Shown here piece by piece: positions 7,476 through 16,412 of a DNA stretch of 64,000 bases (positions are counted from its first letter, which is position 1; every line of letters starts with the position of its first letter). The notes beneath the pieces were generated by a model. The model was not told the origin of the DNA. It searched no databases and saw nothing but the letters and a program-made list of their open reading frames with translations. Source of the stretch: Microbacterium sp. LWH3-1.2 (GTDB lineage: Bacteria > Actinomycetota > Actinomycetes > Actinomycetales > Microbacteriaceae); contig NZ_JBEGIK010000001.1 of the NCBI RefSeq assembly GCF_040675855.1, positions 2,170,001 through 2,234,000 of the forward strand, in the 5' to 3' direction. The position numbers and the translations under genes are program-made.

Positions 7476-8501
7476 TTGGGAATCCCGTTGCTCGCCACCT
7501 TCCTCATCGGCCTGCGTGAAGGCCTCGAAGCCGCGCTCGTCGTCGGCATCCTGATCGCGTACGTCACCCGCCTCGACCGCCGCGATGTGCTGCCGCGACT
7601 CTGGGCGGGGATCGGTCTGGCCATCGCGCTCGCCGTCGCCATCGGCGCGGCGCTCACGTTCGGCGCGTACACCTTGACCTTCGAGGGGCAGGAGATCCTC
7701 GGCGGCACGCTGTCGCTGGTCACCGTCGCCATGGTGACGTGGATGATCTTCTGGATGCAGCGCACCGCGCGCACCCTCAAGCGGTCCCTCGAAAGCGGGC
7801 TCGACCGTGCGCTGGCGGTGGGGGGCCTGTGGGCTCTCGTGGCCATCGGGTTCGTCTCGGTCGCCCGCGAGGGCGTGGAGACGACGCTCCTGCTGTGGTC
7901 GATGGTGCAGTCCTTCGGGGACGCGCCGGCGGCACTCGCCGGAGCGCTGCTCGGACTCGCGGCGGCCGTCGTGCTCGGGTGGCTGCTCGCGCGCGGGATG
8001 CTGCGCCTCGACCTGCGCCGCTTCTTCACCTGGACCGGCGCCTTCCTCATCATCGTCGCCGCGGGCGTGCTCGCGTACGCGATCCACGACCTCCAGGAGG
8101 CCGGCGTCCTGCCCGGCCCTTTCACCGCCGCCGCTCCCGTCGACCCGGCCACCGGCGCCGTGCTGGTCGGCTGGGCCGCCTTCCCCTTCGGCTGGGCGTT
8201 CGATGTCACGGCCGCCATCCCGCCCGGTTCCATCCTGGCGACGGTGCTGCAGGCGACCATCGGCTTCATGCCGCAGATGTCGTGGCTCCAGGTCCTGGCC
8301 TGGGTCCTCTACGCCGCGATCGTCGGTGCGGTGTGGACGCGCGGTCAGTTCGCGCCACGAAGACCCGCGGTCGCACCAGCCGTGCAGGAAGCGGCATCCG
8401 TCCGCTCCTCATCGACGGTCCAGCCCGCTTCCGTCCGGGCCGCGGGCGCATCTGTTCTTCCCGAATCCTCTCCCGTCCCGTCCCCGCAAGGAGAAGCATG
8501 A
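7476..8501 (+). CDS. efeU: Iron permease EfeU (FTR1 family)
   Basis: Predicted 341-residue membrane protein with seven hydrophobic helices. Two REGxE ferric-ion motifs are visible: IGLREGLEAAL in helix 1 and SVAREGVETTLL in helix 4, as in Ftr1/EfeU, which transport iron taken from EfeO/EfeB. A Ser/Pro-rich cytosolic tail of about 55 residues follows the last helix. Start is uncertain: the TTG used here, or the TTG four codons later which would give the more usual beginning MLATFLIGLREG; neither has a strong Shine-Dalgarno. The stop overlaps the efeO ATG (ATGA), showing translational coupling. Confidence 0.9.
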   Translation: MGIPLLATFLIGLREGLEAALVVGILIAYVTRLDRRDVLPRLWAGIGLAIALAVAIGAALTFGAYTLTFEGQEILGGTLSLVTVAMVTWMIFWMQRTARTLKRSLESGLDRALAVGGLWALVAIGFVSVAREGVETTLLLWSMVQSFGDAPAALAGALLGLAAAVVLGWLLARGMLRLDLRRFFTWTGAFLIIVAAGVLAYAIHDLQEAGVLPGPFTAAAPVDPATGAVLVGWAAFPFGWAFDVTAAIPPGSILATVLQATIGFMPQMSWLQVLAWVLYAAIVGAVWTRGQFAPRRPAVAPAVQEAASVRSSSTVQPASVRAAGASVLPESSPVPSPQGEA

Positions 8502-9727
8502 CCTCCCGTCGTCTCATCTCGGCCCTCGCCGTCGCCGGCGTCGGCGGACTCGTCCTGTCCGGCTGCGTCGCCAAGAGCGACGTCGCGGCCTCGGACGCCC
8601 TGACCGTGTCGTCGACGGCCGCCGGCTGCGACGTCTCGGGCGCCTCAGCGACCAGCGGCACGCTGACGTTCGACGTCAGCAACGACGGTGAGGACGTCAC
8701 CGAGTTCTACCTGCTCGCTGACGACGGCCTGCGGATCGTCGGCGAGGTCGAGAACATCGCGCCCGGAGCGTCGCGCACCCTCACGGTGGTTGCGCAGCCG
8801 GGCGACTACTACACCCTGTGCAAGCCGGGCATGATCGGTGACGGAGTCGGCCGCGCCGCCTTCACCGTGTCGGGCGAGGCCGTCGAACTCTCCGGCGAGG
8901 ACGCCGAGCAGAAGCAGCATGCCGTGGACCTCTACGCCGCGTTCGTCAAGGACCAGGTCGGACAGCTCGCGCCCGCCGTGTCGGAGTTCGTCGGCTCGTA
9001 CGAGTCGGGCGACGACGAGGCCGCGCGCATGCAGTTCCCCGCGGTGCGCGCCTACTACGAGCGCATCGAGCCGGTCGCCGAGGCGCTGGGCGACCTCGAT
9101 CCGCGCATCGACTACCGCGAGGTGGACGCCGTCGCCGAGGAGCTGGACTGGACCGGCTTCCACCGCATCGAGAAGGACCTCTGGGTGCCGGCGGCCGACG
9201 CGCTCAACGCCGACGGTGAGACGCCCGCGTGGCAGGACTGGGCTCCTTCGACGACCGAGGAGCGCGCAGCGTTCGGCGATCAGCTCATCGCCGACGTCCA
9301 GGAGCTGTACGACTACGTGCACTCGGACGACTTCCAGGCATCGCTGGACGCGCAGGGCATCGCCGGCATCTCCAACGGCGCGATCGCGCTCCTCGACGAG
9401 GTCGCCACCGGCAAGATCCAGGGCGAGGAGGACTGGTGGTCGGGCACCGACCTTTCGGACTTCGCCGCCAACGTCGAGGGCTCGAAGATGGCATTCTCGC
9501 TGGTGCGCGACTTCGCCGTGTCGCAGGGTGCCGACGGCGAGGCCCTCGCGGCCGAGATCGACGGCGGATATGCCGACCTCGAGGGCGCGCTCGCGCAGTA
9601 CGGCTCGCTCTCGGCGGGCTTCGTGGCGTACAGCCAGCTCAGCGATGACGACAAGCGCGAGCTCACCGACCTGATCAACGCCCTCGCCGAGCCGCTCGCT
9701 CAGCTCACGAATACGGTCCTGGCCTGA
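8498..9727 (+). CDS. efeO: Iron uptake lipoprotein EfeO (cupredoxin plus M75 domains)
   Basis: A 409-residue exported lipoprotein: signal peptide with lipobox VLSGC (lipidated C23), a cupredoxin-like EfeO-N region to about residue 140 (with YYTLCKPGMIGDG), then a helical imelysin/M75 domain containing the metal motif GFHRIEKDLW (HxxE). EfeO binds and delivers iron to EfeU at the outer face of the membrane. The gene overlaps efeU by four bases and has a good AAGGAGAAG Shine-Dalgarno within the end of efeU. efeB follows after one base. Confidence 0.93.
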   Translation: MTSRRLISALAVAGVGGLVLSGCVAKSDVAASDALTVSSTAAGCDVSGASATSGTLTFDVSNDGEDVTEFYLLADDGLRIVGEVENIAPGASRTLTVVAQPGDYYTLCKPGMIGDGVGRAAFTVSGEAVELSGEDAEQKQHAVDLYAAFVKDQVGQLAPAVSEFVGSYESGDDEAARMQFPAVRAYYERIEPVAEALGDLDPRIDYREVDAVAEELDWTGFHRIEKDLWVPAADALNADGETPAWQDWAPSTTEERAAFGDQLIADVQELYDYVHSDDFQASLDAQGIAGISNGAIALLDEVATGKIQGEEDWWSGTDLSDFAANVEGSKMAFSLVRDFAVSQGADGEALAAEIDGGYADLEGALAQYGSLSAGFVAYSQLSDDDKRELTDLINALAEPLAQLTNTVLA

Positions 9728-9728
9728 C

Positions 9729-11066
9729 GTGGCCGCTCCGTCGGACTCTTCGAATGCCGTGAACGGCACTCTCTCCGCGTCGGCGGAGGCGGTGCCGCCC
9801 GCGTCCTCCGGCCTGTCTCGCCGCGGGGTGCTCGGGCTCGCCCTGGGTGCGGGCGCTGCCGGCCTGGCGATCGGCGCCGGTGCCGGTTCGACGGCCGGTG
9901 CGGCGGTCGGCCGTGCGCGCGAGCAGGACGCCGCGGCATCCGTCTACGACTTCTACGGTCCCCATCAGGCCGGCATCACGACGCCCGTCCAGGACCACAT
10001 GCATTTCGCATCGTTCGACATGATGGCCCGCACCGACCGCGACGATCTCATCGCGCTGCTGCAGGACTGGTCGTACGCTGCGGCGCGCATGACGAAGGGA
10101 CTCGACGTCAGCGCGACCGGGGCGGTCGGCGGATCTCCGGAGGCGCCGCCGGACGACACCGGGGAGGCACTCGGCCTTGCGGCGAGCGGGCTCACGCTCA
10201 CCTTCGGCTTCGGTCCGACACTCTTTCTGAACGACGAGGGCGACCGCTACGGCCTCGCCGCGCAGCGCCCGGCTCAGCTCGAGAAGCTGCCGCCCTTCCT
10301 CGGCGACGACCTCGACCCGGCGTTGTCGGGCGGCGATCTGTGCATTCAGGCGTGCGCCGACGACCCGCAGGTGGCCGTGCACGCGATCCGCAACCTCAGC
10401 CGCATCGCGTTCGGGCGCGCGCGGCTGCGCTGGTCGCAGCTGGGATTCGGGCGCACTTCCCGCACCACGGCCTCGCAGGCGACCCCGCGCAACCTGTTCG
10501 GGTTCAAGGACGGCACTGCGAACATCCTCGCCACCGACGACGGGGCGCTTGACGGCCACGTCTGGGTCGCGGCATCCGACGAGCCGGCGTGGATGGCGGG
10601 CGGCTCGTATCTCGTGGCGCGCAAGATCGCCATGCTCATCGAGACGTGGGATCGTGTGCGCCTCTCGGAGCAGGAGTCGATCATCGGCCGGTCCAAGGGC
10701 GCCGGCTCACCGCTCTCGGGCGGTGACGAGTTCACCGAGCCCGACTTCGCGGCGAGGGGTGCCGACGGCCAGCCGGCGATATCGCTCACCAGCCACGTGC
10801 GCCTCGCGCACCCGGAGCTCAACGACGGCACGCGGATCCTCCGCCGCGGATACAACTTCGTCGACGGCAACAACGCGCTCGGCCGCCTCGACGCCGGGCT
10901 GTTCTTCCTGTCGTTCCAGCGTTCACCCGACCAGTTCGTCCGGCTGCAGCGATCGCTCTCGACCGACACCATGAACGAGTACATCCGCCACGTCGGGTCC
11001 GGCCTGTGGGCGGTCCCGGGTGGCGTGCAACCGGGCTCGTACGTGGGAGCAGCCCTCTTGGCGTGA
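9729..11066 (+). CDS. efeB: Tat-exported deferrochelatase/DyP-type peroxidase EfeB
   Basis: The 445-residue product starts with a Tat signal (SRRGVLGLALGAGAAG, twin arginine at residues 31-32) and continues as a DyP-type haem peroxidase. The GxxDG motif is GFKDG at residues 258-262 with D261 as distal acid; H356 in TSHVRLAHP is the likely proximal haem ligand. EfeB is proposed to oxidise Fe(II) or remove iron from haem on the outside of the membrane for transfer to EfeO/EfeU. GTG start is one base after the efeO stop. It is the last gene of the iron-regulated operon. Confidence 0.93.
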   Translation: MAAPSDSSNAVNGTLSASAEAVPPASSGLSRRGVLGLALGAGAAGLAIGAGAGSTAGAAVGRAREQDAAASVYDFYGPHQAGITTPVQDHMHFASFDMMARTDRDDLIALLQDWSYAAARMTKGLDVSATGAVGGSPEAPPDDTGEALGLAASGLTLTFGFGPTLFLNDEGDRYGLAAQRPAQLEKLPPFLGDDLDPALSGGDLCIQACADDPQVAVHAIRNLSRIAFGRARLRWSQLGFGRTSRTTASQATPRNLFGFKDGTANILATDDGALDGHVWVAASDEPAWMAGGSYLVARKIAMLIETWDRVRLSEQESIIGRSKGAGSPLSGGDEFTEPDFAARGADGQPAISLTSHVRLAHPELNDGTRILRRGYNFVDGNNALGRLDAGLFFLSFQRSPDQFVRLQRSLSTDTMNEYIRHVGSGLWAVPGGVQPGSYVGAALLA

Positions 11067-11125
11067 CCGGAGGTCGACGCCGCGCACCCGTTGCATCCGC
11101 GCGGTTCGTCCGGTGTGCTGGACGA

Positions 11126-11974
11126 ATGACGCGTCCTCCACGCAGCGTGCTCGTGACCGGCTGTTCCACCGGCATCGGCCGCCAGACGGCGTCCGTCCTC
11201 GCCCTGCGCGGCTGGCGTGTCTACGCGACGGCGCGGCGCCTCGACGCGGTCGCGGATCTCGAGCGGCACGGATGCCGCCTCCTCGAGCTCGACGTCACCG
11301 ACGAGGCCTCGCGCGCCGCCGCCGTCGACGCGGTCGTCGCGGCCGAGGGCGCGATCGGGGCGCTGGTCAACAATGCGGGCATCAGCGAGCTCGGGGCGAC
11401 GGCGGCCATGCCGGTGGCGCACGTCGAGCGGATGTTCGCGACCAACGTGTTCGGCATGCTGAGCCTCACGCAGCTCGTCGTCCCCGGCATGCGCGGCCGC
11501 GGCGCCGGGCGCATCGTGAACATCGGCTCGATGAACGGCCGCTGGATCATGCCCGGCATGGGCTCGTACGCCGCCACCAAGCACGCGCTCGAGGCGTTCA
11601 GCGATGCCCTCCGCTACGAACTCAGGCCGTTCGGCATACAGATGTCGCTCATCGCGCCGGGCATGGTGACGACGGGTTTCGGCCACACCGCTGCACGGCG
11701 CAGCGAGGACGCCATCGACGACCCGCAGTGGGCGGACTTCACCGCCCGCGTGGCCGAGCTGACATTGACCTGGGATGCGGGACCGCGCGCCCGCCTCGCG
11801 TGTTCGCCCCGCGATGTCGCGCAGCGCGTCGTGCGCGCGGTCGAGTCGCCGCGGCCGCGCGCCCGGTACCGGGTCGCGCCGTCGGCGACGATGATGCTGG
11901 CGCTTCGCCGTGCCCTCCCGGAGCGGGCGTTCGAGCGCGTGCTGCGCACGCAGTTCCCCTCGCCGCGACCCTGA
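11126..11974 (+). CDS. Short-chain dehydrogenase/reductase
   Basis: Classical SDR of 282 residues. The nucleotide-binding motif is VTGCSTGIG (T-G-x3-G-x-G, about residues 10-18), the NNAG motif is in ALVNNAGISE, and the catalytic Ser and YxxxK are in NIGSMNGRW and SYAATKHALEAF. The ATARR region after strand 2 (no acidic residue at the end, two Arg) suggests NADP preference. Retinol-dehydrogenase-like SDRs of this type often carry the ALEAFSDALRYEL segment; substrate unknown. It reads in the same direction as efeB, 60 bp downstream, but no coupling is evident. Confidence 0.88.
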   Translation: MTRPPRSVLVTGCSTGIGRQTASVLALRGWRVYATARRLDAVADLERHGCRLLELDVTDEASRAAAVDAVVAAEGAIGALVNNAGISELGATAAMPVAHVERMFATNVFGMLSLTQLVVPGMRGRGAGRIVNIGSMNGRWIMPGMGSYAATKHALEAFSDALRYELRPFGIQMSLIAPGMVTTGFGHTAARRSEDAIDDPQWADFTARVAELTLTWDAGPRARLACSPRDVAQRVVRAVESPRPRARYRVAPSATMMLALRRALPERAFERVLRTQFPSPRP

Positions 11975-12024
11975 GACCGGACGGCCCTGCACGACCTCCT
12001 GATGTCCACGGGTTCCGGATCGGG

Positions 12025-13206
12025 TCAGCCGTTCTGGCGCGGATCGGGCCGGGGCATCCGCGGTCGTTCTCGCGGCCGCCGCGATCCGGTCGGGTCGTTG
12101 CGCCGCCCCTCGCGGCGCGCGAGGGTGGGATCGGCGAACAGCCACGTCGGCCGCGGTTCGACCAGCGGGCGGAGGATGCGGCGCACAGGCTTCGTCGCCA
12201 GTCCCAGCGCGATGAGCACCGACCCGACGGTCACGAGCGGCAGCCAGAGCCACGTCGGCTCGGCGTTGCGCAGCAGGCCGTTCTCGCGGAACGGGTACAG
12301 CACGAAGGAGTGCAGCAGGTAGACGTACATCGTGTACTGGCCGAAGTGCGTCCACCAGTGGGTCTCGCGCGGCACGAGCGCGAAGAACGCGGTCGACAGC
12401 ACGACGGCGACGACCATCAGCGCGAGGCGCACGCCCCCCGCCCACCACTGCGTGCCGCCGATCGAGGCATAGTTCTCGTCGTAGAACAGCCACTCGCGGA
12501 GGTTCATCGCGCGCCAGTCGTCGACGAAGAACCACGCCGCCCAGCCGGCGACGGCGAAGAGCCCGAGGCCGCCGGCGAGCACCCACCAGGGCCGGCGGTC
12601 GAGCAGCCGAAGACGGGCGACGATATCGTGCTCGTGCAGCCACCAGCCGAGGGTGAAGAACGGCAGCAGGCCGAGGGTGCGCGACAACGAGAACGTCGAG
12701 CCGATGTTGGGCAGGTAGCCGGCGCTGATCGAGATCACGACCGTCCACAGCAGCGGCCAGCGCAGCAGCGCCAGGTAGGGGAGCACGAGCCGGAAGATGC
12801 CGAGCGCGAGCAGGAACCAGAGGGTCCACGAGGGCTGAGTGATGTTCGGGTTCGCCTGTCCTTCGACCAGCCACTTGGTCAGGGTCCACAGTCCCTCGAA
12901 CACGATGTACGGCACCAGGATGTCGGTGATCACGCGTGCCATCTGTGTCTTGGTCGGGGCATCCGACTTCGAGAAGTAGCCCGAGATGATCGCGAACGCC
13001 GGCATGTGGAATGCGTAGATCACCAGGTACAGCCCCAGCGCGATGTCGGAGTCGTACGTCAGACGCTGCACGGCGTGGCCGAGCACGACGAACACGATGC
13101 ACGCGAAGCGCGCGTTGTCCCAGAACGGCGTGCGCCGCCGCGGACGGGCGATGGAACCCGTCGGGGTGGGGGTGGTCGCCGTGGGCGGAACGCTGCTGCC
13201 GGTCAT
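12025..13206 (-). CDS. Membrane acyltransferase (acyltransferase_3/fucose 4-O-acetylase-like)
   Basis: Predicted 393-residue inner-membrane protein with ten or so helices starting at about residue 30 (WDNARFACIVFVVLGHAVQ) and the family histidine in VVLGHAVQ plus YAFHMPAFAIISGYFS. Such enzymes O-acylate extracytoplasmic sugars or lipids. The Ala/Arg/Pro-rich C-terminal tail is cytosolic. The ATG is preceded by GAGGTGAC and a TAGTCT -10 box lies about 23 bases further upstream, so this gene has a normal leader; the longer reading frame upstream was not used. Acceptor unknown. Confidence 0.85.
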   Translation of the reverse strand: MTGSSVPPTATTPTPTGSIARPRRRTPFWDNARFACIVFVVLGHAVQRLTYDSDIALGLYLVIYAFHMPAFAIISGYFSKSDAPTKTQMARVITDILVPYIVFEGLWTLTKWLVEGQANPNITQPSWTLWFLLALGIFRLVLPYLALLRWPLLWTVVISISAGYLPNIGSTFSLSRTLGLLPFFTLGWWLHEHDIVARLRLLDRRPWWVLAGGLGLFAVAGWAAWFFVDDWRAMNLREWLFYDENYASIGGTQWWAGGVRLALMVVAVVLSTAFFALVPRETHWWTHFGQYTMYVYLLHSFVLYPFRENGLLRNAEPTWLWLPLVTVGSVLIALGLATKPVRRILRPLVEPRPTWLFADPTLARREGRRNDPTGSRRPRERPRMPRPDPRQNG

Positions 13207-13463
13207 CGTCACCTCTCGCCGGGGCGCAGACCAGACTAGCCGCGTGCGCCCCGCCGCGCTGTCGGTTGACACCGAGTCCCACGCTGCCTGAGTCTGAGTG
13301 CGAGCGTGCCGACCGGGAGGCTGTGCCCGAACCGGCCGATCCGGCATAGCGCGGGCCGCTCGGCATGGTCGCAGCGGCGGCCCGTGCACGCGTTCGACGC
13401 AGACCGGGGGGGCACATCGACTACGCGCCGCGTCAGGACGAGCTCGACGGCCGTCCCCGGCGG

Positions 13464-13469
13464 TAGTCT
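13464..13469 (+). promoter_or_regulatory. -10 box of the alpha/beta-hydrolase gene
   Basis: TAGTCT ten bases before the ATG at 13480, giving a leaderless or nearly leaderless mRNA. Confidence 0.4.
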
Positions 13470-13479
13470 CTCAGGCGCG

Positions 13480-14361
13480 ATGACGACGATCGATGACGCG
13501 CTCGAGCGCGACCAGGCCATCCCCGACCTCGACTGGCATGTCTTCCCGGCGGGCACCGAGCGCGACGTCTTCTCGGCCCCGAGCGGCGGTCTCGCGCGCG
13601 TGCGGCTTGGCGACCCCGACGCGCCGCGGGTCGTGCTCGTGCCCGGGGTTGCGGGATCCAAGGAGGACTTCGTCTTGCTGTTCCCGCTGCTCGCGGCGGC
13701 CGGGTACCGTGTCGAGTCGTACGACATCGCCGGCCACTACGAGTCGGCCGGGGCCGGACCGCAGCATCTCGACCCGCCACGGGATTCCTACGACTACCCG
13801 CTGTTCGTCGACGACCTCGTCGCGATCCTCGAGGACGCCGGCTCGGCGCACGTCCTCGGCTACAGCTTCGCGGGCCTCGTGACCGAGCTCGCGCTCGCCG
13901 CGCGACCCGACCTGTTCCGCAGCCTCACATTGATGGCCGCGCCGCCCGCGACGGGACAGGTGTTCCGCGGCGTCAAGCACATCGGGCCGATCTCCGACAT
14001 GTCTGCGCACCGCGCCGCCGGGCTCATCCTGTGGGGCATCCGGTACAACCTCAATCGCACGCCGCCGGGGCGCATCGCCTTCGTGCGCGAGCGGCTCGGT
14101 GTGACGGGGCGCGCCTGCATCGACGACGTCGTCGGCCTCATGATGACGACGCCCGACGTCGCCGACGCCGTGGCGGCGATCGACATCCCGAAGCTCATCG
14201 CCGTCGGCGACCACGACCTCTGGCCGCAGGCGCAGCACGACGCCTACGCGGCGCGCATCGGCGCCCGCGTCGCGACCTACTCCACCGGACACGCGCCCTG
14301 TGAGACCGCACCGCACCAGCTCGCGCGCGACATGCTGCAGCTCTTCGCCGACACGCGATGA
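13480..14361 (+). CDS. Alpha/beta-fold hydrolase
   Basis: The 293-residue cytosolic protein shows the alpha/beta-hydrolase sequence plan: VLVPGVAGSKEDF oxyanion loop, nucleophile elbow LGYSFAGL with S129, the acid in AVGDHDLWP and H271 in STGHAPCE near the C-terminus. The catalytic triad is therefore intact. The substrate class (ester, lactone or similar) cannot be decided. The preceding 273 bp up to the divergent acyltransferase show no other gene. The stop codon is followed immediately by a strong hairpin built from the window's decamer. Confidence 0.85.
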   Translation: MTTIDDALERDQAIPDLDWHVFPAGTERDVFSAPSGGLARVRLGDPDAPRVVLVPGVAGSKEDFVLLFPLLAAAGYRVESYDIAGHYESAGAGPQHLDPPRDSYDYPLFVDDLVAILEDAGSAHVLGYSFAGLVTELALAARPDLFRSLTLMAAPPATGQVFRGVKHIGPISDMSAHRAAGLILWGIRYNLNRTPPGRIAFVRERLGVTGRACIDDVVGLMMTTPDVADAVAAIDIPKLIAVGDHDLWPQAQHDAYAARIGARVATYSTGHAPCETAPHQLARDMLQLFADTR

Positions 14362-14363
14362 GG

Positions 14364-14394
14364 GGACGGATGCCGCGGGCCGCGGCATCCGTCC
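14364..14394 (+). terminator. Hairpin terminator after the alpha/beta-hydrolase gene
   Basis: GGACGGATGCCGCGG and its complement form a near-continuous palindrome starting three bases after the stop codon. The arms contain inverted copies of CGGATGCCGC; a third copy follows at 14410. Confidence 0.65.
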
Positions 14395-14530
14395 GCCCCC
14401 TCGTGCCGCGCGGCATCCGTTTCGAATCGGCCCGGAATATTCTTGGTGCGCACACGTTGCACGAGATACATTCATTTGCATGGATTCGCACGACGGAGAA
14501 CCCGCACGGCGAAGGAGCGGAGAAGCGATC

Positions 14531-15757
14531 GTGAGCGAGAGCACCACGTGGGCGGGGATGCAGTTCGGCATCTTCACGGTGAGCGACATCACCGAGGACC
14601 CGACGGACGGGACGACACCCAGTGAGGCGGAGAGGATTCAGGCGACCCTGCGGATCGCCCAGCATGCCGAGGAGGTGGGCCTGGACGTCTTCGCCCTCGG
14701 TGAGCACCACAACCCGCCGTTCTGGTCCTCGTCGCCCACGACGACACTCGCGTACATCGCGGCGCGGACCGAGCGTCTCATCCTGTCGACCGCGACGACC
14801 TTGATCACCACGAACGACCCGGTGAAGATCGCCGAGGACTATGCGATGCTGCAGCACGTGTCGGGCGGTCGCACCGACCTGATGCTGGGTCGTGGCAACA
14901 CCGGCCCGGTGTACCCGTGGTTCGGCAAGGACATCCGCCAGGGCCTGCCGTTGGCGATCGAGAACTACAATCTTCTGCACCGCCTCTGGCGGGAGGACGT
15001 CGTGGACTGGGAGGGGCAGTTCCGCACGCCGCTGCAGGGCTTCACCTCCACACCCCGTCCGCTGGACGGCGTGGCGCCCTTCGTGTGGCACGGGTCGATC
15101 CGCACCCCCGAGATCGCCGAGCAGGCCGCGTACTACGGCGACGGGTTCTTCGCGAACAACATCTTCTGGCCGAAGGAGCACTACCAGCGCCTGATCCAGC
15201 TGTACCGTCAGCGCTACGCGCACTACGGGCACGGCACGCCCGAGCAGGCGATCGTGGGCCTGGGTGGCCAGGTGTTCATGGCGGCGAACTCGCAGGACGC
15301 GGTGACGCGGTTCCGCCCGTACTTCGACAACGCCCCGGTCTACGGCCACGGCCCGTCGCTCGAGGACTTCAGCGAGATGACGCCGCTCACGGTGGGCTCG
15401 CCGCAGCAGGTGATCGACCGCTACGCGGCGATGCGCGAGACGTACGGTGATTACCAGCGCCAGCTGTTCCTCATCGATCACGCCGGCCTGCCGCTGAAGA
15501 CCGTGCTCGAGCAGCTCGACATCCTGGGCGGCGAGGTGGTTCCGGTGCTGCGCAAGGAGCTGCAGAAGAACCGCCCCGCGGAGGTGCCCGACGCACCCAC
15601 CCATACGAACCTCGTGGCCGCCAAGTACGGTGACGAGGCGCCGCGGCAGGCCATCCCGGGTGCGAACCGGGGCGACAACCTCGTGGGCGCCAGCCCGTAC
15701 CAGGACAGCCCGGCCCCGGCCGGCGCCGCGTTCGGCCTCGGCCGGAAGGAGGCGTGA
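14531..15757 (+). CDS. LLM-class flavin-dependent oxidoreductase
   Basis: The 408-residue soluble protein belongs to the bacterial-luciferase-like (LLM) group: MQFGIFTVSD near the start, FALGEHHNPPFWSSSPTT, and LMLGRGNTGPVYPWFG. These enzymes use reduced FMN (or F420) to oxidise aldehydes, ketones or similar. The GTG at 14531 is preferred because CGGAG lies eight bases upstream; a more distal ATG at 14480 would add 17 poorly conserved residues. The FMN reductase gene starts two bases after the stop, so the pair is a two-component monooxygenase. Substrate unknown. Confidence 0.9.
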   Translation: MSESTTWAGMQFGIFTVSDITEDPTDGTTPSEAERIQATLRIAQHAEEVGLDVFALGEHHNPPFWSSSPTTTLAYIAARTERLILSTATTLITTNDPVKIAEDYAMLQHVSGGRTDLMLGRGNTGPVYPWFGKDIRQGLPLAIENYNLLHRLWREDVVDWEGQFRTPLQGFTSTPRPLDGVAPFVWHGSIRTPEIAEQAAYYGDGFFANNIFWPKEHYQRLIQLYRQRYAHYGHGTPEQAIVGLGGQVFMAANSQDAVTRFRPYFDNAPVYGHGPSLEDFSEMTPLTVGSPQQVIDRYAAMRETYGDYQRQLFLIDHAGLPLKTVLEQLDILGGEVVPVLRKELQKNRPAEVPDAPTHTNLVAAKYGDEAPRQAIPGANRGDNLVGASPYQDSPAPAGAAFGLGRKEA

Positions 15758-15758
15758 C

Positions 15759-16409
15759 ATGACGAACTCCGCACGCCGCATCGCGGTGATCTCAGCCGGA
15801 CTTTCGAACCCGTCGTCGACCCGCATGCTCGCCGACCGGCTCGCCGCCGCAACGGTGAAGCAGCTGTCGGAACGCGGCATCGAGATCGAGGTCGACGTGT
15901 TCGAGCTGCGCGACTACGCGCACGACATCACGAACAACCTCCTCACCGGATTCGCCCCGCCGGCGCTCGAATCAATGATCAACGCGGTGGTATCGGCCGA
16001 CGCCGTCATCGCCGTCACGCCGATCTTCTCGACCAGCTACTCGGGCCTCTTCAAGTCGTTCGTCGACGTGCTGGACCCCGAGGCCCTCACCGGGAAGCCG
16101 GTGCTGATCGGCGCGAACGCGGGCACCGCTCGCCACTCGCTGGCGATCGACTACGCGATCCGGCCGCTGTTCACGTACCTGCACGCAGAGCCCGTGTCGA
16201 CCGGTGTGTTCGCGGCGTCGAGCGACTGGGGTGCGTCGGCCGACAACGTCGCCCCGCTGGGTGAGCGCATCGACCGCGGTGCCCGGGAGCTCGCCGACGC
16301 CATCGCGCGTCGGGAGCCGGCCTCCGACGCCGACCCGTTCGACCCCGCCAACTACCTCGGCGAGGGTCGCTCGTTCGGCCATCTGCTCGGCGGTCTCGCG
16401 GGGGAGTAG
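15759..16409 (+). CDS. NADPH-dependent FMN reductase (CE1759 type), partner of the LLM oxidoreductase
   Basis: The 216-residue flavodoxin-fold protein has the FMN phosphate-binding loop in VISAGLSNPSSTRMLADRL, and the segments VTPIFSTSYSGLFKSFVDVLDP and LTGKPVLIGANAGTARHS characteristic of the NADPH-dependent FMN reductases found next to LLM oxygenases in actinobacteria. It should supply reduced FMN to the upstream enzyme. AAGGAGGCGTGAC provides the Shine-Dalgarno within the end of the LLM gene. The gene converges on the nuclease gene with only three bases between the stops. Confidence 0.9.
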   Translation: MTNSARRIAVISAGLSNPSSTRMLADRLAAATVKQLSERGIEIEVDVFELRDYAHDITNNLLTGFAPPALESMINAVVSADAVIAVTPIFSTSYSGLFKSFVDVLDPEALTGKPVLIGANAGTARHSLAIDYAIRPLFTYLHAEPVSTGVFAASSDWGASADNVAPLGERIDRGARELADAIARREPASDADPFDPANYLGEGRSFGHLLGGLAGE

Positions 16410-16412
16410 CCC

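Noticed and set aside
10346..13417. Very long minus-strand open frame (over 1000 codons) opposite efeB, the SDR and part of the acyltransferase region
   Set aside because: It is a shadow of real genes in high-GC DNA: composition is Arg/Ala/Gly/His-rich with no domain, and the opposite strand encodes recognisable efeB and SDR proteins.
13207..13479. Additional gene between the acyltransferase and the alpha/beta-hydrolase
   Set aside because: Open frames there run into the neighbouring genes and lack motifs; I see only the two promoter regions.
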